Source of the DNA: Apostichopus japonicus
Taxonomy: Eukaryota > Echinodermata > Holothuroidea > Aspidochirotida > Stichopodidae
Length of the DNA stretch: 64,000 nt
Direction of reading: 5' to 3'
Assembly: GCF_037975245.1 (NCBI RefSeq)
Contig: NC_092570.1
Coordinates: forward strand, 8,245,001 to 8,309,000
Shown here: piece by piece, positions 1 to 10,681 of the stretch
Layout: every line of letters begins with the position of its first letter
Numbering within the stretch: position 1 is the stretch's first letter
The notes under the pieces: model-generated
What the model saw: only the letters and a program-made list of their open reading frames with translations
The model's database searches: none
What the model was told of the DNA's origin: nothing
Program-made: the position numbers and the translations under genes

Positions 1-900
1 CTGCCCTCCACGGAAGATGCAGTAACTAATTGCACCTTAGCCTACTGTATCTTAACTTAGGCTTAATTTCTTCCTTCTGACTTCTTCGGCCACGATTTAT
101 CCTATGCCTCGGCTGCTGTAGTTTAGCCTAAGTTCCTGAAAGCATCTTACGCTTACGATAGAGCTAGTATTATACTGAGGCCTACCAACTGAGTAAGGCC
201 TAGCTTTTACCTGGCCTAGCACAGAGCTGAAAAAAAAGTTCATAATGTCAATCGAATAAGTGTAGCATAACAATTAACCAACGATTACCAGGTCTACCTA
301 AATTTTACCCAAACTTCGTGTGACCTTAACGCGGCATGAAACGTGTTTACTAGCTGCAGCACTTTCTTCACCGTACCTGGGCATAGGAACTATGGCCTAG
401 CCAACATCGATCATGCCTAGCTCTGTATGGTAAATCACATACTTACGGTAGCTTAAAAGTGCCATCAAGATAAGAATGTTACCCTCATACGTTGATATTT
501 TCCAGGAATAGTTGGAATGACGATATGTAATATGTTGTCATCTCATCACTTTTTGAAATAACAGTTAACTTACACACCTAGAAAAATTAAACAGAAAATT
601 GGTTGATTTCAGAAAACTGTTAAATTTTTGAGATGACACAATTAAACAATTCATCATTACTATATTATTTTGTTATCTGAGCATTTTTCTGCAAAATGTC
701 GCCTTATAACGGTAAAGACTTCTTATCTTGATGGTTCGTCTAAGCTGCCATGGGTAGATAACACAGTTTGGAATGGCAAGTTTCTATGTAAGGTGTGCCT
801 TTTGTGCCATTTTATTACATACGCAATATGATGATGAACTGTTCCGCATAAAATGTGGTCATCTATGATCATCATTTAGCTAAATACCTCGGATGTCAGG
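1..900. other. Intergenic sequence, no gene seen
   Basis: AT-rich, with scattered short CCTAG-type words. No open frame of useful length, no splice-flanked coding stretch and no recognisable element. The left flank of the window may belong to a gene outside it, but nothing here shows that. Confidence 0.5.
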
Positions 901-1020
901 TTCAATCGTTTGCCACAACGTTGTGCGTTTGCCACACGCATTGAGTTTGCCAGAATCAATGAGTTTGCCAGAATCAATGAGTTTGCCAGAATCAATGAGA
1001 TTGTCACAACGGTAGCCCTT
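901..1020 (+). repeat. Short tandem array of ~18-bp units with a GTTTGCCA core
   Basis: Three perfect 18-bp units (GAGTTTGCCAGAATCAAT) lie at about 943-996. They are flanked by diverged units that keep the TTTGCCA core (TCGTTTGCCACAAC, GCGTTTGCCACACG, GAGATTGTCACAAC). A related, more diverged array lies in the opposite orientation at 3925-4080. Confidence 0.8.
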
Positions 1021-2463
1021 GTTTGCCCACAACCAAGGAATTATTAATATGAGTGTTAAGCAGATATTTTTCATATTATTTCGGGATAATGTGACTAATT
1101 ATTCGAGAGCCGGATGGAGAGATCATACAAGTCCAAATTTCATCCATTATTGTAATACGCAGGTATATTGGTACTTTGCACGTACATGATTGTTGAAAAA
1201 AAATAATAGAAAGTCACAGCACTGTGAGCAGGGGCATATCCAGGATTTTCTAACCCGGGGGACACGAATTACTATCTAAGCGGATCGCCACCATCGGTTG
1301 GCGCGCAGCGTTCAAGAAAATTTCTGGTTTTGATACCCCCCAGATCACCGGAAATGGCACATCTCGGGCTTGAAAATGACCAACCAGATGTACACTTTTG
1401 CTTGAGAACCAAGTATTTCCCAATAGTTTTTTTTTTTTCCATCCATAACCTTTTTGAAGATTGTCACCAGTCACACATCATGTTCGACTTCATCGCATGT
1501 CCATGAAAAAATACCAGATATTTCCGAAACCGAACACTAAGCACATAGGCTTAGGAGTCAGGGGGCTGCAGCCCCCCCCCCCCCTCCCAACTAAATTTTT
1601 TTTTTTCCTGAAAATTCGGGCAAAATTCTGAGAATTTTTCGGACACCTACTGAAAGAAAAATAAATTGCAATGATTTAGCTAAAGGAAATGAATAGTTTA
1701 AAAAATATCTCTTTGGTAATTAAAATAAAGTTCTAAGCTTGGCCGAATAATTCGTCATTACTAATGTAAAATAGAGTTTTGACATAATTGGACCTCCATG
1801 CCTTCTTTCCATCTACATAAGACATTTCGTTGTTTACATTAGCATCCCGCGGTATACTGCGCAACTTTCACGGACCGTACGATACACGATGGCATGCGAT
1901 GTAATAACCGATGCATGCTTATATGATATCGACAAAAATTTGGTTATATTTTTCGGGCAAGTCGTTACAGCCCCCAAATCAAATTGGGCTCCTACGCCTT
2001 TGACTACACACATAGACAGTTTTGAGGCTGTTCATTCTGGAACGCCATTTTCTTGCTCACTGATATGATGTGATATCTGCTGTTTTCTTTACAAATTCGA
2101 ACAGGTGCGTAGCGAGGAATTTGCCAAGTGAGTGGCGAAGCCTGTAGGCAAACTATATAAGCGTAGCGCCACCATCAGTTGGCGCGAAGCGTACAAGAAA
2201 AATTGCCCGAAAATGCCTCCCAGCTCGCTGGAAATGACACTTCCTAGGCCTTGTAAGTTGCATCTAAGCATTGTCTATTTTGAAAATAGTAGCGATATCA
2301 TAAAAAAAATGCTCAGGGGGGGGGGGTGGTCCCCCCTTCCCGAAATGCGTCATGTGCCCCGACGACTCGGTCGAGTTCGAGGCCAGCCACAGTTGGTTTC
2401 ATAGCACAATAATACAATTGTTTAAGGCGTCCATACACACACACGCGTTATGAGAAACCATAC

Positions 2464-2466
<3 letters not shown>

Positions 2467-2543
<77 letters not shown>
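2467..2543. repeat. (AT)n microsatellite
   Basis: About 77 bases of uninterrupted AT dinucleotide repeat, inside the cluster of decayed elements. Confidence 0.97.
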
Positions 2544-2545
<2 letters not shown>

Positions 2546-2695
2546 TACATTAGTGAGAGAGGAAAATGGAATTGGGTGTAAGGAGTAGGGTGAGGCGCAC
2601 GCCCTTCCGAAATCCTCGATCCGTCACTGGCTACCCTGTGTATATATAATAGGGATCAGCGCTGTAATGATGTCACTGTTCCTCTTCTCTTCCCG

Positions 2696-2850
2696 GTGTC
2701 TTGGAGCTTATCTTCTACTCCCTCCTTTTCTCCTTTTTCTCTCTTTCTTCCTTTTCTTTTCCCTTCCTTTCTCTCCTCCTCCTCTTTTCCCCCTCTTTTT
2801 TCCCTTTTTTGTTCTCTTTTTTTCTGTCCTCTTTTTCTTACTCGGGAGGC
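2696..2850. repeat. CT-rich polypyrimidine tract
   Basis: Low-complexity pyrimidine-rich sequence on the + strand. It leaves long open frames on both strands, but their translations are compositional artefacts (runs of F/L/S/P or K/R/E/G) with no domain. Confidence 0.8.
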
Positions 2851-3924
2851 GTGCGCCCCAACGCCCCCTGAATACGCGCCTGGTGAGGGTTGCATCTTTC
2901 CCACTTATAACCCTATACCACGTCGTCACAAGTGATACCAATCTCTCATGATTGTGCATAGACAACATTAAGGCATCATAAGGCGCATTCGTGACATATT
3001 TAGACTAAATTAGGTCTATAATTATAGCTCTAAACGCAAGGTTGCATGTGCTAATAAATGCTCTCGATTTCTTTGTATGCGATTGACATGGTGGTGAACA
3101 CCTGTAGGCAGTGATTTCTTCCCCGTCGGACTGACTGTAAAATACCCCCGAGTATACCATCTTATCCTCACTGACGATGGAAGGTGCCCCGGGCCGCCCA
3201 CCCGCCTATTACGCACGCCACTGGGAGATGCTAATGGTGCCTTTATGTAAAGAAATAAGAACTCTTGATTATTAAGAGCAAGTTTCTCGACTGAATGTTG
3301 TATGAAAGCAAAGAACGATTGTCAATATGTTAATCACTACGACTTACATGACTCCTACAATATAAAAAATATAAGAACGGATATAGACACGTGTCTTCGT
3401 TGTATAATATTCCATGCGGTTTGCCGATGCATATAAGTACTATATGTTGATACATGCTTCCCCTATAGGTCGGCGGATTTTGTAATTTAAAAAATCTATC
3501 ATTTAGGGACAATTATGGCTCTAGGAGTGAGACGACAACTACAAAATTACATACGTCGTTAGGACCAGGGGAAAATGTAGCCCCTCACATATTTCAAAAG
3601 GTAGCCTATATTGTTATTGACAAAGCTGGCATGTTTCTGGGACCCTTCGGGCCCGCCTTATGACTGATTTGACCTGCATAATCACGGTGAACATACTCTT
3701 GTGTGTTTTCTATACGCACCCGGGCAAAATGAGATCACAGTTTATTCCGTTGGGGCGTTAGGTGTCGGGAAAACGCAACCACTCACAGGGCTGGGACTTT
3801 ATTTCCCGCACAAAGTATGAGGACGGTTTTGTATGTAAGCAAAATACCAATACTGATAACAAGCATACTGCGATGTCAGCGTTATACCCCCCTCCAACCG
3901 CCCTTCCCGACTCTCACCTTAATT

Positions 3925-4080
3925 TCTTGTGGAAAATGCATTCGCTATTGCAAACTAACTCACTCGTCGTGGCAAACTCAAAGATTATGGAAAACTCAGT
4001 GCTTTTGGCAAACGTCAGGCTCCTTATGGCAAAATGAAAAATTGTGGCATACGCACTCTGCTTTGTGACAAACGCACTTT
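3925..4080 (-). repeat. Inverted, diverged copy of the GTTTGCCA short-repeat array
   Basis: Read on the minus strand, this stretch is six to eight diverged 18-19 bp units with TTTGCCA, TTTTCCA or ATGCCA cores. It matches the 901-1020 array but runs in the opposite direction about 3 kb away. Confidence 0.6.
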
Positions 4081-4089
4081 CTTTTTTCT

Positions 4090-7000
4090 TTTTCTTTTTT
4101 ACTGCAAATGCATTTCGTATTTCCGCCACCCAACCTTAACCCTACAAAACAGTTTTTCACACTACTGTGATCCCTGTCTATGTAATTTGTATTTAGAGTG
4201 TACAACAAGCCCTGAATCAAACCAGTCGATGGTAACCTTATGTTATCATAAAATACAAACTATGCAATCCTTGAACACTATAACAAAATGATGGCATGCA
4301 GGCTGGACAGTGGATATAAGCAGGTATGAAGAAGTATGATAGATCTGACTGACTGAGTGTCGACCATCTATTATAAGAGTCTAGCAGTAACAGAGTAAAC
4401 AGTCTATCGCACAATGCACATATAGTCTTCTTGATTGTGCAAACTATACACCTAAATGGTTAGCTACATTTGATTTCATATTCATGATTCATCCATAATT
4501 GTACTTCGGCAGAAATGCGGAAGCTATAGCTCGTGGCAATGAATTTCACAACTCACTGAATAAACAATATCACGAGTAATTTGACGGGTGTTTTATTTGA
4601 AAACAAGCCCAAATAGAAGGCTAGTAAATTGTTCATTTGATCACTTTCGCGCTTGATGCACGTACGCGCGACCTGGATTGAAATGTCCTCGAAATGTTGT
4701 TGAGGCCAAATTGACTTCCTTCACAGATAGCAAGTAACAATGGCGTATCATTGATTGTTGTTACTTACTGTACACGCGTTGTACCGTAGAGGTATTTCTG
4801 AACCATGTACGTGTAAATACAAATTGTGCACAGCCGCTATATAAATGTGAGCAGCTGCTAACTTGTTTATTTTTGAGATCAGTGAATTCCTCTTCTGTAA
4901 CCCTGCACCACATTGATGAGGGTGACTACACGAACGATCTATCGGGACAACTGTTTCGATTAGTAGCCTGTTATATGTAGTAGGAGGAAACACACATAGA
5001 TTTCATCACGGGTTTTCCATTCGTTCGATGTTCGATTGCGTTCTATGGTTCTCTGTTATAGTGAAAACAACCGTACGTGCTCTTCCAGGAATCCACGCAT
5101 TATCCTCGATACATCCCGGTGTTTTTACTTATCGTCAGGAAGGTAAGCGTAAAGATAAATATTCCTATATTGTGGATGGTTTTTCGTGTTAGAAACGGGA
5201 TCTTGTTATTCTTGCATTCCCAACTTGATACTCGATAGTCGTAGCCTTGCGGGGGTGCATATTGTGGTCTAAAGTGCTGGGAAATGTGTTACTTCAAAAT
5301 TAGATGAGGAATGTGTTTTTTCTTTGATTTGAAAATCTGCAGGGAATACGTACGTGTATACAAGTCCTATATTTCACCATTTGCTATCATTTAATATTTT
5401 AATTCATTTATTTGTCATCATTGATTCACATTTATTCTTATTGATAAAACCAGGGCGGGAAAATGTTAATACGATGTCAAGGTGCTACCTGATAACAAAC
5501 TGTGTGGAAATTGTGCACTAGGGGGAGGTGCACAGGTCAGCTCCCGCACTTATTCCAAAGATTCGCTGCATGTTCAATGGTGTGTGTGTGGAGGGGGGGG
5601 GGGGTGCATGCCGTGCGGGGACGAAGGGCTGGAGGAGCAGTCGCACATGCTGACACATTTAACATCTTTCTCAGCCATTCCGATTTCATTAATGTGGCAT
5701 CGCTGACGGTACTGGCCTATATGTGTAGTTTGTAACAATTATTGTTCCTTCTGCCCGAACTTGCAATCAATAGGAAACGGAAGAAACATGCACCCTTACC
5801 CATACTTCGGGCGGGGAACTGGGTACTTTTAAGGAGGGGCGGTGAGCAACGGGAGGGGGGGAGGTGAGCAACGCGGGAGGGCAGCTTTTATGTGACCAGC
5901 AAACAGGTGATCAGTTGTTGTTTATCTGGGACCCCGGTGTGTTGGTCCGAAGGCTGGGAGGCGGAGAGAAAGTATTAACTATAACCAATTCTTTTCTTTT
6001 TCTTTCGTCATGGATACCGGCATGCTCTCACACTGTCACCTAAGTTACCTCCTTTCTTTCACGCATCTTAGCAGTTTGTACTTTCTTCTCCTATTACCTC
6101 TTACTTAACTTACCTCTTCCTTATCTAGTGTTATCTCTCACTGCCTTCTCACTCCTGCTTCATTTCCACCCCTCATCTCACTTCGATCCCTGTCACCTCC
6201 CCCAGTTTTTCGCCCGTTCCCTCACCCCACCCCGTCACCAAATTGCTGCTTTAGAAGGGACTGCCTGCATGGGGAAGTTACTATTTCCAAAGGAATGTTT
6301 GAAGGAAAAAAAAAGTTGTTTTCTGGGTGAATTTCGATCGTTGCATGTATAGCTGTCACACATTAATATAGAGGCAACTCTCTGTGATATATAATTTCTC
6401 CTGATCATAAATTATGCATGTGCGAAGCATTTAATCGCCTTCGTTGCATGGGAAGAAGAAATATGACAAAATAAGTTCCCTGTTTAGTCGAATGGTATGA
6501 AGAGCTTTGTAGCAAACGGAATAATGATTCTGTTCATAAAGTTATGAGCAGCAAGGAAATTAAACTGGGGTGTATTTATGAACCCGTGCGTGGTCTGTGG
6601 ATTAAACTACCAGTTTGTGTAGTAAGACTGACCGTCAAAGCTATAGTCAGATAACTGATAATAACACTTAATCTACTTTTGTGCTCGCGAACTTCGATTA
6701 ACTTATCCCTCGTACTGCAGAATATTCGCTTTCCTTTCGGTTACATAATATATAGTTACTGTATATCAGTATGGCAAGTTAACCACTAGCAGGGAATTTA
6801 AAGGGGGGGGGGGTTGGAGGTGACGTTATTCAGGGTGAGTGTGGTAATATAGTTGTAGAACTTAAGTTAGACTGCTATATGTATAGACTCTCCTTACAAT
6901 CCCTTAACGCATTTCTATCTCCTCTATCTCACCTCTCGCCAGTTAATGAAACCTTCGTTACGTCAAATATGCCCGTAAGTGTCACATGTCTCATGACCTT

Positions 7001-7695
7001 AACTAAATACCTCATAATACCTCATTACCTCATATTTCTAAATACCTCATATGTCTAAAGAGCAACATAAAGGCATATGGAGGCATCTAAGGCATTCACA
7101 GACTATTGTATCGTATGAAACAACAGATGTTGATTGAGATAAGTTCAACGGGAAAAGGGGCAACAACCAAAGAAGAAGGGACGAAGAAAACGGTTGCTGC
7201 GTCCACTTTGTAAATGCAGCTGACTTAACCCTTTTAATTAAGCCTCCCAGCCGTCGGGTTTACTACCTACTCCTACTTTTCGCCTGCCTTCCGCCTCCCC
7301 TAACCCCCCCCCCCCCAATCGCCCTTAATGTAAGCGAAAAGTAAGCATTTAATCCCCAAAATCATCTTGCCCCACGCAATACCCATCCCTACCCTCCCTC
7401 TCAAATCCTACGCCGGTTGTGTATGATGCTTTTCGTCTTCAGCTCCTGACACATGTTTTGATAGTTTTGATATTATAGTTCTGATATTTCGCCCCAGCTG
7501 GAAAATAAATAAGTCTTATTTCCCATATATCATACGGCTTCCATCCACTTTGTGTGTTCAAGCGATTGCTTAGCATTGTTTGCGCTTGTGAGGACACTAC
7601 CTGCATGTGACGTTACACTTCCTTCAGTGGATGCTAAGATTAATGAACAATACCAAAATCGTTGTCAACAATTTATTTTCTTCTCTCTTTTGCAG
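4090..7695. other. Non-coding upstream region of the lengsin-like gene
   Basis: No coding sequence is supported. Short G runs lie near 5590, 5860 and 6805, and C-rich tracts near 7310. One stretch at 5089-5142 is bounded by a plausible acceptor (TCTTCCAG) and a strong donor (AAG|GTAAGCG) and could be a 5' untranslated exon of the downstream gene. That is a guess from splice signals alone. Confidence 0.4.
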
Positions 7696-7705
7696 CTAAT
7701 TCAAA

Positions 7706-9034
7706 ATGGGTCTCGAAGACGTGTTAAACTCTCTCATCACTCACCAAATAAAGACAGTCCGGTTTCAATTTATAGATTTATACGGGACAGTGAGATGTAA
7801 AAACATTCCAGTCAGGCATTTCAAGGAGAAAGCAACGAAAGGCTTAAGTGTGCTTATGGGCTACCTTGTTCTTACTCCAAATGGGGACTTCACAGAGGAC
7901 ACTGGTTTCGGGTCGGAAAAGGGTTATGGCGACGTGACCTGTTTCCCCGAGTTCGACACCTTCCACATCCTTCCTTGGCTTAACAGCGTGGCCGGCGTCC
8001 TAACGACACCACTTCTTGACAACAAAAGGGTTCAGGCATGTCCAAGGCACATCGCACTGCAACAGTTAGATGAACTGAAGAAGATGGGCTACAGCCTCCT
8101 CTCAGCTCACGAGTATGAATTCACCGTTCTCGATCGGTCTACGTCAAAACCCATACTCGAAGATTCCAACTGGGCCTCAGCCCAACGCCTGCTGGAGGCG
8201 GAGGACTTCTTTGACGTCATGATGGAGAATTTGCCAAAAGTTGGAATTGATGTCGAAACCGTTCAAGGTGAACACGGACCTGGCCAAATAGAAATAACGT
8301 ACACACCTTCATTTGGTATCAAAGCAGCCGACAACGCCATCTTCTTCAAAAACGCAGTCAAAGAGATGGCGTGGAAGCAAGGCCTGACGGCTTCGTTCAT
8401 GTCCAAACCCTTCAAACAATGGGGTTCATTGTCCGCTCATTTTAATCATTCTCTCTGGGATCAAATGGAGAATTCCATTCTTTTCGATGGCGGGGATCCG
8501 AACAAACTGTCAAAAATCGCGAAACATTGGATTGCTGGAATATTGCATCATGCCAAGGCTATGAGCATACTTATGGCACCTACAAGCAACTGTATGAAAC
8601 GTTTCCACAATGACGTCGTGGTACCGAGTTCGGTGTCATGGGGAATAGATAACCGCACGGCAGCCCTTCGCGTTAAAACCAACGGTGATAGAGGCGTTTA
8701 CTTCGAAAACAGACTAGGAGCTGCCGCTGGCAACCCATACGTAAGCATGGCCGCTACGATCGCCGCTGGGATTGATGGCATCCGGAATCAGTTGCCGCTC
8801 CCACCGGAAGTGACAGAATTAAAGAAAGAGGAGATGACTTTGCTTCCAAAAACACAAGAAGAGGCGTTAGACTGCTTCCTTAAAGATGATGTCCTTTGTA
8901 AAGCTTTTGGAGAAGATTTTATTAAATGCTTTGTATCGTTGACAAAGACAGAAATGAAAGCGCGCGATGCCGCGTTAACTCAAGGCACCGATGAATATGA
9001 ATGGGCGCGGAGTTACTTCTTCAAGTACTTGTAA
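7706..9034 (+). CDS. LGSN: Lengsin-like class I glutamine synthetase homolog
   Basis: A 442-residue protein of the class I (bacterial-type) glutamine synthetase superfamily, whose animal member is lengsin. The N-terminal beta-grasp region is at about 1-105 and the catalytic barrel follows. Family landmarks include HEYE (135-138), GEHGPGQIE (188-196), the AHFNHS segment with H245, the TSNCMKRF segment near 293-300, NRTAALR with R317 and R322, FENR with E334 and R336, and NPY (343-345). The usual NGSGxHxH loop is altered to GSLSAHFNH, so an ammonia/glutamate-binding position and the second His are changed. The coding region has no intron. An acceptor (CTCTTTTGCAG) at 7695 lies 10 bases before the ATG, so a 5' untranslated exon upstream is likely. 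The start at 7706 is the first in-frame ATG of this exon. Vertebrate lengsin is a lens protein reported to lack synthetase activity; whether this one is enzymatically active cannot be told from sequence. Confidence 0.9.
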   Translation: MGLEDVLNSLITHQIKTVRFQFIDLYGTVRCKNIPVRHFKEKATKGLSVLMGYLVLTPNGDFTEDTGFGSEKGYGDVTCFPEFDTFHILPWLNSVAGVLTTPLLDNKRVQACPRHIALQQLDELKKMGYSLLSAHEYEFTVLDRSTSKPILEDSNWASAQRLLEAEDFFDVMMENLPKVGIDVETVQGEHGPGQIEITYTPSFGIKAADNAIFFKNAVKEMAWKQGLTASFMSKPFKQWGSLSAHFNHSLWDQMENSILFDGGDPNKLSKIAKHWIAGILHHAKAMSILMAPTSNCMKRFHNDVVVPSSVSWGIDNRTAALRVKTNGDRGVYFENRLGAAAGNPYVSMAATIAAGIDGIRNQLPLPPEVTELKKEEMTLLPKTQEEALDCFLKDDVLCKAFGEDFIKCFVSLTKTEMKARDAALTQGTDEYEWARSYFFKYL

Positions 9035-10494
9035 TATCAAAACAGTCAATTGACCAATCACAGACTGTCTAACGATATATAGTCTGCATATAGCTGCCAT
9101 AAGGATTCTTGAGATTATAAGCGATTAGTAGTTTTATTGTGACACTTAATCTGACTGTCAGAGGACAATAATTTTTACCACAAGGCAGTCACTTTGGTGG
9201 CAACGGGAGGAAGGGGGTGGGATGGTCGCGAGTCGCGTACCACAATTAATTGCTCCGTTGACTTACACACCAAATTCGTCCCTTGCGTGGACGTCGTATA
9301 TCACATAAATTGACGTTTCTGCATAGTGCTACCTCACCCGTTTTTATTTTTATTTTTCGCGCGGAGCCTCTATATCATGGGATGCCTTTTCTTAAAATGT
9401 ACGCTGTGTGAGCTCTCGTCGCGGTAGTTTCCCATTCCACTATAGTGAATTTCTAAAATGCCTTAAATCACCTTCAATCGTTCTGAGTTTTTTCTATAGT
9501 TTATTTCATACTTTTCAACATGCAAGCACCAATAAGGATGATGATAACTGCGAACATGTAGGCCTACCTCGTAAGGTATATCTTTAGGCACTCGTCTCGA
9601 CAATGGTTTACGTCTGGGCCCATGTATATTAATCCTACTGTGAGACTGCGGCTATGGTGAGCTCTTTTATGATTCTGTGGCACGTAGAAACCGGCACCGG
9701 TCACTTCATTTAATGCACATAAACAGTTCACACATTCATATCGTTAAACGATATTTTTAATTTAGTTGTTTTTAATTATCTGAGAGTTATCATTTATCGT
9801 TGAGTCCTACAAAACCTCTGAGTAAACACCTAACTTGTACATAGCTCAAAGCTGCCGGAATTTAAGAAATTAATTTAAGCACTGGCTGTAAAAGTGGTGG
9901 CATAATGCTTCGATATATAGGCAAATGCTACCTTTTATTTTGCAGATTATCATTAGAAAACTTATATATTTTGTCACGTTTTACGCTTAAACTTTCTTAA
10001 CTACCTCTTTATTATAGGGTAATTTTTAGCATGGTCACTTGCATGAGTTGGTATAACAAAGTATAGAGTCACCGAACTTACATTCAGAAGAGTCCACCCG
10101 TTTGATTTCCAGAAGTCATCGATATATATTCTCAATTATTTGTAATCCTAAACACATTTTTGCCATCCGAGATATTAGCTAAAGGAGAGCGACTTTGGCT
10201 GGAAGTTAACCTGACCAGGGTTGCGTAATTGTGACACACCCCTCATCTGAATCCGCCTCGAGTCCGTGTAGTGGGTGGGATGTAACTTTATTTAAATTTA
10301 CTATATATCTGTCATACCACTTGCTTTACATTCAATTCTTATATACGGCTTGGCTTGCCTATAAAGAGTGGTTATTCTGTGTAAAATTGTGTACAAAATT
10401 GTCAGATTCAAAGCGCCAGGGGTGCACTCTGTACAATCATTATACTTGGGTAATACGCCCTCAGTGACAGTTAGTCAAAGCCAATTTATACGCA
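9035..10494. other. 3' flank of the lengsin-like gene
   Basis: AT-rich sequence that probably includes the 3' untranslated region. I found no AATAAA close to the stop codon, so the transcript end is unplaced. The first clear AATAAA is near 10909, beyond the ribozyme-bearing element. Confidence 0.4.
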
Positions 10495-10555
10495 ATCACT
10501 GTGGTCAAATGGTACGGACTTCGGTTCGTGACACGAAGATCCGGGGTTCGATTCC

Positions 10556-10604
10556 TACCTTCGCCTGATGAGTCCCAAAAGGACGAAACCGGTCGTGAAG
10601 TGTA
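10556..10604 (+). ncRNA. Type I hammerhead ribozyme with intact core
   Basis: All conserved core elements are present. CTGATGA is at 10565-10571. Stem II is GTCC (10572-10575) with GGAC (10581-10584) around a CAAAA loop. GAAA is at 10585-10588. Helix III is the palindrome ACCGGT (10588-10593). The cleavage-site C is 10594. Stem I is CTTCGC (10559-10564) with GTGAAG (10595-10600, one G-U pair), and three more pairs (10556-10558 with 10602-10604) form past a bulged T. Helix III has no loop, so a monomer would be weak; the ACCGGT palindrome would let two copies pair as a dimer, as described for hammerheads of Penelope-like elements and retrozymes. Stem I overlaps the 3' end of the tRNA-like part. 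Confidence 0.88.
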
Positions 10605-10634
10605 ATTTTTCTGGTGTGTTATTCTTTATTGATT

Positions 10635-10637
<3 letters not shown>

Positions 10638-10678
<41 letters not shown>
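10638..10678. repeat. (AT)n microsatellite
   Basis: About 40 bases of AT repeat immediately after the ribozyme-bearing element, possibly its tail or its insertion target. Confidence 0.9.

Positions 10679-10679
<1 letters not shown>

Positions 10680-10681
<2 letters not shown>

Larger units (their letters stand above)
1229..3224. mobile_element. Cluster of decayed hAT-like non-autonomous elements
   Basis: Several stretches carry the ends and body typical of non-autonomous hAT-like elements. A CAGGGGCATATCCAGGATTT-type end starts at 1229. A CAGGTGCGTAGC end starts at 2102. Reverse-oriented ends finish near 2636 (CTGGCTACCCTG) and 3224 (TTACGCACGCCACTG). The body around 1280-1380 and 2150-2260 shares an internal segment (GCGCCACCATCAGTTGGCGC-like) with the better preserved copy at 38027-38296. 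Poly-G/C runs and the (AT)n tract interrupt the cluster. No intact pair of ends or target duplication could be assigned, so individual boundaries are uncertain. Confidence 0.5.
10495..10678 (+). mobile_element. tRNA-like/hammerhead composite SINE or retrozyme-type element
   Basis: A pol III A box (TGGTCAAATGG, 10502-10512) matches the TRGYNNARNGG consensus. A perfect B box (GGTTCGATTCC, 10545-10555) follows with start-to-start spacing of 43, as in a tRNA. Between them is a 5-bp arm (CTTCG...CGAAG). Directly after the B box comes a hammerhead ribozyme (10556-10604), then a T-rich stretch and an (AT)n tail. The outer boundaries are approximate. Small hammerhead-bearing retroelements (Schistosoma Sm-alpha SINEs, animal retrozymes) are known; this layout fits that class. 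Confidence 0.7.

Noticed and set aside
2656-2968. Overlapping open frames on both strands with F/L/S or K/R/E/G bias
   Set aside because: Artefact of a CT-rich low-complexity tract; no domain and no splice context.
10495-10560. Genuine tRNA gene at the ribozyme locus
   Set aside because: Promoter boxes are good, but the anticodon arm has an oversized loop and the acceptor 3' half is used as ribozyme stem I; no matching 5' acceptor half was found.
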